From Acetobacteraceae bacterium (GTDB taxonomy: Bacteria; Pseudomonadota; Alphaproteobacteria; Acetobacterales; Acetobacteraceae): a stretch of DNA of 64,000 bases. The notes beneath the pieces were generated by a model. That model saw nothing but the letters and a program-made list of their open reading frames with translations. It was not told the DNA's origin and made no database searches. The position numbers were made by a program, and so were the translations under genes. The DNA lies in contig JAMXLO010000051.1 of assembly GCA_024280945.1 (NCBI GenBank), positions 1 to 64,000 of the forward strand, in the 5' to 3' direction. Below, piece by piece: positions 54,276 to 61,229 of this stretch (position 1 is its first letter; each line of letters starts with the position of its first letter).

Positions 54276-55436
54276 TCACGTCTCAGCCCGTCCCCACAAC
54301 CGGTTCGACGCGATGCGCGCGCCCTCGGCCGCGGCAGCAAGCTTTACCCAAACGATCTCTTCCGCCACGTATTCGCGGCCGGCAAACGTGCCGAACCCGC
54401 AATCTGTTCCGGCAATCACCCGCTCCCGGTCACCGACCACGGACACTGCTTCCTCAATCCGGCGGGCGACGAGTTCCGGGTGCTCGACAAAATTCGTGGT
54501 GGTATCGAGAACGCCGGGCATCAGCAGCATGTGTGCCGGAAGTGGACATTTCCGCACAGCGTCATACTCATGCTGATGCCTGGGGTTGGCGAACTCGATC
54601 GAAAGCGCGCCGACATTGGCGCGGTACAGCTCGGGCAGGATAGTTGCCATCGCGATGTCATGCACATGCGGCCCATCATTGTTGCCCCAGCAGACATGGA
54701 GCCGGATGCGATCGCGGGGAATTCCCTCGATACCCAAGTTGATGGCCGCAATATGCAGCTCAAGCTGCTTGAGAAATTCGCCTTCCTCCAGGTGTCCGAA
54801 GAACCGATGTCGCTCCATCGCCAGATCCGGCGCATCGACCTGCAGGATCATGCCGGCTTCGTGGATCGCGCGATATTCGTCGGCCAGCGCCCTCGCCAAA
54901 GCCGTCAGATAAGCCTCATGGTTACCGTAATGCTGATCGAGCATGGTCGTCGCGACGATGCCCGGCGACGGCGCCGTCATGAAGCATTCGGCAAAGCGGC
55001 CTCCCAGCCGCTTTAGCCTGGCGGCGTCCTCGTTGATCGGGGCACTGTTCACATACCGGACATCGGAGAGCGCGGCTGGCGCATTCATCACGCGCGCGGA
55101 GCGCGGAAAGCGCAGTGCCATCTGGCGGGCATAGCTTGGGAATTCGAGTTGATCCCGCGCCGGCGGACGCCTGGATTCGCCGCCAAAGCCGCAGAGACAC
55201 CGCGGCACATAGGTCTGAAATCCGACGCGCGATTGCTCCCCGTCATTACCTACGTCAACACCGGCTTCGACCTGTTTGCTGATGACATGCGCCGTTGCAG
55301 TTTCCACCTGACGAGCCAATTCGGCGGTGTCAATGGTCTCCCCGGCTTCCTGGCGGATCAACAGCTCTGACAATGTCGCTGGCCGCGGCAGACTACCGAC
55401 ATGACTGACCAGGATGCGGTCGGTGCTCATCAACAT
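54276..55436 (-). CDS. MetE C-terminal-like zinc methyltransferase
   Basis: Cobalamin-independent methionine synthase II-like protein, 386 residues: only the catalytic C-terminal barrel, without the MetE N-terminal half. The start at 55436 has an AAGGGGA ribosome site. Zinc ligands: His and Cys in LHVCWGNNDGPH and Cys in IAGTDCGFGTF; DQHYGNHEAYL and the VSHVGSLPRPA N-terminus fit the family. First gene of the operon with two monooxygenases. Could move a methyl group from a substrate to a thiol or folate. Confidence 0.88.
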   Translation of the reverse strand: MLMSTDRILVSHVGSLPRPATLSELLIRQEAGETIDTAELARQVETATAHVISKQVEAGVDVGNDGEQSRVGFQTYVPRCLCGFGGESRRPPARDQLEFPSYARQMALRFPRSARVMNAPAALSDVRYVNSAPINEDAARLKRLGGRFAECFMTAPSPGIVATTMLDQHYGNHEAYLTALARALADEYRAIHEAGMILQVDAPDLAMERHRFFGHLEEGEFLKQLELHIAAINLGIEGIPRDRIRLHVCWGNNDGPHVHDIAMATILPELYRANVGALSIEFANPRHQHEYDAVRKCPLPAHMLLMPGVLDTTTNFVEHPELVARRIEEAVSVVGDRERVIAGTDCGFGTFAGREYVAEEIVWVKLAAAAEGARIASNRLWGRAET

Positions 55437-55905
55437 GTACGTTCCCCTTGGAAGGCCGAGCATCATGGAGCAGCCTGTTGCCTGCAAGCAAACGGGACGG
55501 GCACTTTGAATTTGTCAGCCCGATGCGGAATCGCCACCGCCCCAAGAAAATGACACGCGACAAAAAAATGCTGAGGCTCGACCTCGGTCAGCGGCGGCTG
55601 ACTCTGCCGCGCACCGCAGTGCGGCCGCGGGACAGCATGTGCAGCACCTACAACCCCAGGCGGGTCGATTGCGCACGGGATTTCTCCGCCTAGAACGATG
55701 CGCCGGTCCGCCTTTCCTACCTCGGAGATCCGGATGGCCGAGATCAGTGTGTCGGTGAGGGATGCAGCGGGCGGACGACAATGCCTCCGCTGGCCCTACC
55801 CCAGGTACGATCGGTAGATACTGACATTCGGGCCGACAGCGTTCCGGTCGGACATCCAGTGCCACGCGAACTGTCCGCTATTCTGGAGCGTTGCACCGTG
55901 CTGAG
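55437..55905. other. Intergenic region, no gene seen
   Basis: 469 nt between the GMC oxidoreductase end and the start of the MetE-like gene, both on the minus strand. It should hold the promoter of the MetE-like operon. No RNA gene, riboswitch or repeat was recognised. Confidence 0.35.
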
Positions 55906-57531
55906 TCATGATTGCGACCTGGCGTCCTCCAAGATCATGTCGGCGGCCTTTTCCGCAATCATAATCGTTGGTGCATTGGTATTGCCGGCCGGTACAGTTG
56001 GCATGATTGCCGCGTCGACCACCCGAAGCCCATCGACGCCATACACGCGAAGCCGTGGGTCCACGACTGAATCACCCTCCGGTCCCATGCGGCACGTACC
56101 GACCGGATGCAGATTGGAATTCGCAGTTACACGAATGTTCTCTTCGAATTCGACGTCGGTATTCACTGTGGGGCCGGGGAGTAGCTCCTCCGCGACATAG
56201 GGTGCCAGAGCCGGTTGTTGAGTGAACTTCCGTGCCAGTCTCATCCCCGCAGTCAACGCTTGCACATCCGACTTCGTCTCCAGAAAGTTGAAACGAATGG
56301 CCGGTGGCGTCAGGGGATCTGGGCTCTTTATGCGTACGCTGCCACGAGAATCTGGGCGAAGGTGCACCGCGCTCAGGCTAAAGCCTGGGAACGGGTGCGC
56401 CACGGCGCCACGGGCATCGCGCGATGCGTAGCTCCAAGGCGTGAAATTGAACTGCAGGTCCGGGCGTTCCAGACGAGGATCGCTGCGCGCGAAGGCACCA
56501 GCGATGACACCGTTTGCGGCCAATGGTCCGGAACGGAACAGCAGGTACTGTGTAAGGGCAAACGCTTTGTGCATCGGACTGTTGGCCAGCTCGTTCATCG
56601 TGATCGATCTCGTGCAGCGAAACATCAGACGGACATAGAAGTGGTCCTGCAGGTGCTTGCCGACTGCCGGCAGATCACGAACCACAGATATGCCCATTTC
56701 CTGCAATAAGTTGCCCGGGCCGACACCCGAGAGCTGCAGAAGCTGCGGCGAATTGAACACACCGGAGCAAACGATGACTTCAGCGCGGGCACGTACGGTT
56801 CGCTCAGCCCCGCCCGCGACGTAAGTCAGCCCGGTCGCGCGGGCATTCTCAAATAGAATCCGCGTCGCATGTGCATTCGGCCGCACGACCAGATTACTAC
56901 GCCTTCGCGCCGGACGCAGATAGGCGGTCGCTGTGCTCCAGCGTCGATGTTTGCCAGTCGTGCTTTGGAAATATCCGGCACCTTCTTGACTGCCATTGTT
57001 GAAGTCGTGTCTCGATGGCAACCCCGCTTGAACAGCGGCCTCTACCAGACGATCGGCCAATTCGGTCCGATGCGGCTGATCTGAAACATGCAGAGGACCA
57101 CCGACCCCGTGGTGTTCATTCGCTCCGCGCTCCTGATGTTCCGCCTTCTTGAAATACGGCAACACGCTATCCCAATCCCAACCGGTACAGCCGCGTTGCC
57201 GCCATTCATCGTAATCCGCAGCGTTTCCGCGCATGTACACCATGCCGTTGATTGAGCTGGTACCACCAAGGACTTTACCTCGTGGTTGATAGAGACGCCG
57301 CCCGTCCAGGCGAGCCTCCGGCTCACTCTCATACATCCAATTGACGTGCGGATTGGCGTAGACCTGTGAGAATCCCATGGGGATGTGGATCCACAGGTTA
57401 CGATCTTTGCCGCCGGCTTCTAGCAACAGCACGCGATAACGCCCGGATTCGCTTAGCCTGGCTGCGACCGCACAGCCCGCAGAACCAGCGCCCGCAACAA
57501 CATAGTCGAAGGTATCAACTTCCCCTCTCAT
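55906..57531 (-). CDS. GMC family FAD-dependent alcohol/choline-type oxidoreductase
   Basis: 541 residues from 57531, set by a GGGGAGA ribosome site. ADP-binding loop [23 protein letters not shown] signature 1 in [19 protein letters not shown], signature 2 in [16 protein letters not shown], and the C-terminal catalytic His and Asn in [12 protein letters not shown] and [18 protein letters not shown]. Oxidises a primary alcohol to an aldehyde. The amidohydrolase gene is divergent, 208 nt away. Confidence 0.93.
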   Translation of the reverse strand: MRGEVDTFDYVVAGAGSAGCAVAARLSESGRYRVLLLEAGGKDRNLWIHIPMGFSQVYANPHVNWMYESEPEARLDGRRLYQPRGKVLGGTSSINGMVYMRGNAADYDEWRQRGCTGWDWDSVLPYFKKAEHQERGANEHHGVGGPLHVSDQPHRTELADRLVEAAVQAGLPSRHDFNNGSQEGAGYFQSTTGKHRRWSTATAYLRPARRRSNLVVRPNAHATRILFENARATGLTYVAGGAERTVRARAEVIVCSGVFNSPQLLQLSGVGPGNLLQEMGISVVRDLPAVGKHLQDHFYVRLMFRCTRSITMNELANSPMHKAFALTQYLLFRSGPLAANGVIAGAFARSDPRLERPDLQFNFTPWSYASRDARGAVAHPFPGFSLSAVHLRPDSRGSVRIKSPDPLTPPAIRFNFLETKSDVQALTAGMRLARKFTQQPALAPYVAEELLPGPTVNTDVEFEENIRVTANSNLHPVGTCRMGPEGDSVVDPRLRVYGVDGLRVVDAAIMPTVPAGNTNAPTIMIAEKAADMILEDARSQS

Positions 57532-57739
57532 CTTCTCCCCCTGGACCGGCGTTTCCTGCTTGGCCGCACACCCTAAAGCCCAACGCGCCGGTGTCCAAAA
57601 TCGGCACTGTCTCAGGCGGTGCTCGGATAGCTGGATTTGCGAGGCCGCAGGACGTTCAGGCATTCCGCCTGATCACTGACCGGCCCGACTTGACGCCGAT
57701 CGGCCGGTTGCCAAAGGTACCAATAGCGATCAAGTCGGA

Positions 57740-58891
57740 ATGGAGATGCCGATGCCGCCTGTGATCCTCTCATCTGACTCACACGTGTTCGAACCGCCGG
57801 ATCTCTGGCAGACCCGCATTGATGCACCATTCCGGGATCGTGCGCCACGGATACAGCGGATTGACGGCGCTGATCAGATCGTGGTCGAGGCGGATCAGGT
57901 CCTCTCCGGGATTGGCCTCATCTCGAATGCCGGCGCGCGGTTCGAGGCCCCCGAGACTATTTCCGCACAAGGACGCTTTGAAGACGTGCATCGCGGAGGC
58001 TACGAGCCCGAGCAACATCTCAAGGACATGGCGTTCGACGGCGTCTCCGGAGAAGTCCTTTATCCCTCACAAGGGCTCTTTTACTTCAAGGTGGCGGACA
58101 CCGCCCTGATGTCCGCCATCTTTCGTGCCTACAACGATTGGCTTGCCGACTTCTGTCGCGCCGATCCCGCCCGACTCAAGGGCATTGCAATGATCAACCT
58201 TGACGACATCCCGGACGCGATCAGGGAACTGGAGCGTGCCGCCCGCCTTGACTTGGCCGGCGGGATGATCACCGAGTATCCGTTCGAGGACCGGCGCTAC
58301 GACCAACCTGAGTACGAACCGTTCTGGGCCGCGGCGGAAGCGCTAGGCCTGCCGTTGAGCCTGCACACGGCCACGCGACGGCAGGGGAAGATCCGCGGCG
58401 CCGGCGACATGACGCTGCGCGACGCCAGCAGCCGCGCGACGAAGGTATTCTATCCGGCGCTGTCGATGTGCGACCTGATCTTCTCCGGCGTCTTCGAACG
58501 TCATCCCCGCCTGACAGTCGCCATCGTGGAATTCGAGTTGGCCTGGGTGCCCCATGTGCTCTCGACCATGGACTATACCTACCGCGAGCGCCAAGGCGAG
58601 GCGATCTACCGCTTCAAGGGCGCTGTGCTCCCGAGCGATTTTTTCCACCGCAACATCGTACTGGGCTTCCAGGAGGACGCCATCGGCATTCGGCTGCGAG
58701 ACGTCATCGGCGTGGACAACATGATGTGGGGCTCAGACTATCCACACAGCGAGTCGACGTTTCCGCAATCGCGAAAGATCCTGGCGGAGATCCTGGCCGG
58801 GGTGCCGGACGACGAAGTGGCCAAGATCGTCGGGGGCAACACGGCCCGCGTGTACAAGTTCGACGTGGCGAAGCTGACCGCCCCGGTTTGA
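57740..58891 (+). CDS. Metal-dependent amidohydrolase family 2 protein (ACMSD-like)
   Basis: TIM-barrel metal enzyme, 383 residues. N-terminal ILSSDSHVFEPPDLW holds the first metal ligand (in place of the usual HxH a D-x-H appears), LPLSLHTATRR gives a barrel His, and MMWGSDYPHSESTFP the final metal Asp. These enzymes hydrolyse or decarboxylate cyclic or aromatic acids. ATG at 57740; in-frame ATGs at 57746 and 57752 are possible. Confidence 0.88.
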   Translation: MEMPMPPVILSSDSHVFEPPDLWQTRIDAPFRDRAPRIQRIDGADQIVVEADQVLSGIGLISNAGARFEAPETISAQGRFEDVHRGGYEPEQHLKDMAFDGVSGEVLYPSQGLFYFKVADTALMSAIFRAYNDWLADFCRADPARLKGIAMINLDDIPDAIRELERAARLDLAGGMITEYPFEDRRYDQPEYEPFWAAAEALGLPLSLHTATRRQGKIRGAGDMTLRDASSRATKVFYPALSMCDLIFSGVFERHPRLTVAIVEFELAWVPHVLSTMDYTYRERQGEAIYRFKGAVLPSDFFHRNIVLGFQEDAIGIRLRDVIGVDNMMWGSDYPHSESTFPQSRKILAEILAGVPDDEVAKIVGGNTARVYKFDVAKLTAPV

Positions 58892-58938
58892 AGAAGCGCC
58901 GGGTTTCGTCGATCCCCGGCGCTTGATCTCGTCCGACG

Positions 58939-59724
58939 CTACTGAGCTGCGGCCGCCAGGGTCCGTGCTCCCGCCACGGGCCGATACGCCCGCAGGAATG
59001 TGCGGATATGGCGCACCGCCAGCGGGATCTTATCCGGCGTGTCTTTCCAGGGGTAAAGGCTCACTTGCGCGTTTGGCGCGAGATGCACGGTTTCCATGGC
59101 GACGGCATAGGGATGCGCCGGCACGTCGTCCGGCAATACCAGGATCGGGGTCTGGCATCCGCGCACGAATTCGCGCGACACGGTGTAAACGAAGTCGGCG
59201 CGGGCGCGGTACATGTTGGTCAAGAACTTATCGACCATGTCCATCGTGATGTCGGGCCGGCGGGCGCACAGTTCCGGACCCCAGGTTTTCATGTTGTTGT
59301 CGTAAGAGAGCGTGGGCATCTCAGGGCGCCAACCGCTGGGCTGCGCCGGTACAGCCGCAATGACGCGGTCGCCCGCGCGCTTCAACATATTCCAGATGAA
59401 GGGGCCGCCGATGCAGAAGCCGAGTACCAGGAATTCTCGTATGCCAAGGTGATCCATGAGTCCGATCTGATCGTCGGTATAGGCGTCCCACGGTCGGTCG
59501 GTCTCGAGCGGACCTGAGGACTGACCACCCTTGGCGTTGCGTAGGTCCGCCGCAATCACGCGAAATTCGTCCTTGAATGCATCGAACGGGTTGAACGGGT
59601 GGCTCTGGCTCGCTAGGCCCGCGATCGTGGAGTTGAGCCCGCCGCCGGGGATGACCAGCAGCGGGAAGCCGGAACCGGCCGCCTCGTAATGAATGCGGAC
59701 GTCGCCTTGTTGGTAGAACGGCAT
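58939..59724 (-). CDS. Alpha/beta hydrolase with Cys nucleophile
   Basis: 261-residue hydrolase. The nucleophile elbow is LGFCIGGPF with Cys104 where most family members have Ser, as in dienelactone hydrolases. Oxyanion region VIPGGGLN at 24-31 and a C-terminal His in METVHLAPNAQVS or DVPAHPYAV region. It converges with the amidohydrolase. Could open a lactone or thioester; the sequence does not give the substrate. Confidence 0.85.
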   Translation of the reverse strand: MPFYQQGDVRIHYEAAGSGFPLLVIPGGGLNSTIAGLASQSHPFNPFDAFKDEFRVIAADLRNAKGGQSSGPLETDRPWDAYTDDQIGLMDHLGIREFLVLGFCIGGPFIWNMLKRAGDRVIAAVPAQPSGWRPEMPTLSYDNNMKTWGPELCARRPDITMDMVDKFLTNMYRARADFVYTVSREFVRGCQTPILVLPDDVPAHPYAVAMETVHLAPNAQVSLYPWKDTPDKIPLAVRHIRTFLRAYRPVAGARTLAAAAQ

Positions 59725-60060
59725 GGTGGTTTCTCCTTACGCAATGCGGTGTCGAGTAAGGCGTGCGGTAAGCGGCCGTACACACTCGGAACGTGCCAGG
59801 CGCGAGCCGGGGCGGATTCCGGGATGGCATTGCGTCAGCAGTATCACTCAATGTCGCTATCGCCAATGCGTCGCGCCGCCGGCGACCAAGCGACGTGGTC
59901 AGCCTGACGGGTGGCGGCTCAGGATCAGCGTAGAGTCGAAATTCAGTATGCTGCCATCGTCGCTGACCAGCACATGATCGTCACCGAATTCGCCGTACTG
60001 CGCCTCCAGCCGCCGCAGCCCGCGCAATGGCGCAGCGACAGCTTGCGCTCGCAGGCACTG
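59725..60060. other. Intergenic region, no convincing gene
   Basis: 336 nt upstream of the divergent alpha/beta hydrolase and before the cupin remnant. An open frame on the minus strand (59899-60135) has a protein-like stretch (AQYGEFGDDHVLVSDDGSIL), but no family could be recognised. Confidence 0.35.
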
Positions 60061-60302
60061 TCGAAAAGCGGCCAGTTCAACGGCCACGATGTTGTGGCGG
60101 CCGAGCTCACAGGCCCATTCATCTGGCACGAACACGACGATACAGATGACTTCTTCCTGGTACTCTTCGGAACATTGGACACCGAGCTACGCGATCGTAC
60201 GGTCATGCTCTGCGCCGCGAGATGTTCGTTGTGCCCAAGGCTGTGGAACACCGGCCTGTTGCCATTGGCCTATTTTATTACGTTCGGTGTATACTTGACG
60301 AC
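60061..60302 (+). pseudogene. Cupin-fold protein, frameshifted
   Basis: The first frame (60061-60213) reads FNGHDVVAAELTGPFIWHEH, DDTDDFFLVLFGTLDTELRD, an ordinary RmlC-like cupin with the metal-binding HEH. Around 60213-60222 the frame shifts and continues EMFVVPKAVEHRPVAIG, the second cupin motif. The N-terminal 15-20 residues of the family are also missing. Not expected to be functional. Confidence 0.75.
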
Positions 60303-60331
60303 GTGCGCTGCGCTAGACGGGGGACAAACCG

Positions 60332-60625
60332 ATGTTCGTCGCCGTCAGGAGATACCAGGTCCGACGAGGCACGACAGCCGAATGGACAAAACGCGTCCAG
60401 GACGGTTTCGTGCCCATGATGCGTGGCATGGAAGGGTTTCGGGGATATTATCTTGCTTCAGGCGGCCCGGATGCACTGATCACCATCAGCATGTTCGACA
60501 GCGCCGATCAGGCCCTGCTCTCCAACGAAAAGGCCGCCGACTGGGTCAGAAACAACGTTCTTGAGTTCGCCAGAGGTGTTCCGGAGGTCATGGTGGGCGA
60601 TGTTCTGATAGCTGAAGTCAACTAG
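60332..60625 (+). CDS. Antibiotic biosynthesis monooxygenase-like (ABM) dimeric alpha/beta-barrel protein
   Basis: 97-residue protein with the ABM pattern: RRYQVRRGTTAEWTKRVQD, FRGYYLASGGPDALITISMF and ADWVRNNVLEFARGVPEVMVGDVL. Such proteins are small cofactor-free monooxygenases or stress-response proteins. It follows the cupin remnant by 29 nt. Confidence 0.8.
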   Translation: MFVAVRRYQVRRGTTAEWTKRVQDGFVPMMRGMEGFRGYYLASGGPDALITISMFDSADQALLSNEKAADWVRNNVLEFARGVPEVMVGDVLIAEVN

Positions 60626-60777
60626 GCGCTACTCTCGACCAGGTCCAGGCGCCAGGGTGGCCCCCGAAGCATAAATGTTGCCGGATGGAATACCGTGACT
60701 TCCACAGCGTCTTTCACCAAGCTGATTGTCCCGAAACCGGGTTCGGGGCGACTTCGAACGAAGCTGAAGGGGGATCC

Positions 60778-61203
60778 ATGTTCCGCACGTCACTTCTGGC
60801 CGCGATTGTCACCGCCGGCTGCCTGTCTGCCGCCTCAGCGGCGACGATCGACTATCGTGCCACAATGAGCGGCAAGTCCGAGGTGCCGCCGACAAGCTCG
60901 ACGGGCTCCGGCGACGTGCTCGCCACGCTAAACACCGACACCAAACAGCTCAGCTACACGATGACGTATATGGGCCTGACCGGGCCCGCGACGGCGGCAC
61001 ATTTCCACGGACCGGCTGACGCTGGGCAGAACGCAGGCGTGGCGGTGCCGATCGGCAACAACCCGCCGAGCCCTTCAAGCGGCACGGTGACGCTGACCGA
61101 CGCGCAGATGAAGGATCTCGAAGCCGGCAAGTGGTACGCGAATGTGCACACCGCCGACAACAAGGGTGGCGAGATCCGTGGTCAATTGGTCCGGTCCAAG
61201 TAA
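60778..61203 (+). CDS. Secreted CHRD domain protein
   Basis: 141 residues. The start at 60778 gives a signal peptide (FRTSLLAAIVTAGCLSAASA); an earlier in-frame ATG at 60685 would bury it. The CHRD domain covers most of the mature chain: ATMSGKSEVPPTSSTGSG, TAAHFHGPADAGQNAGVAVP and WYANVHTADNKGGEIRGQL. Exported, function unknown. Confidence 0.92.
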   Translation: MFRTSLLAAIVTAGCLSAASAATIDYRATMSGKSEVPPTSSTGSGDVLATLNTDTKQLSYTMTYMGLTGPATAAHFHGPADAGQNAGVAVPIGNNPPSPSSGTVTLTDAQMKDLEAGKWYANVHTADNKGGEIRGQLVRSK

Positions 61204-61229
61204 CCCAACCAAGAAAAGCGAGGGGTTGG

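Noticed and set aside
54276-55905. Cobalamin or SAM riboswitch upstream of the MetE-like gene
   Set aside because: The 469-nt upstream region shows no B12-box or SAM-type conserved core.
59899-60135. Minus-strand frame with AQYGEFGDDHVLVSDDGSIL
   Set aside because: The stretch looks protein-like but is short, overlaps the cupin remnant in antisense and matches no family I know, so I do not call it a gene.
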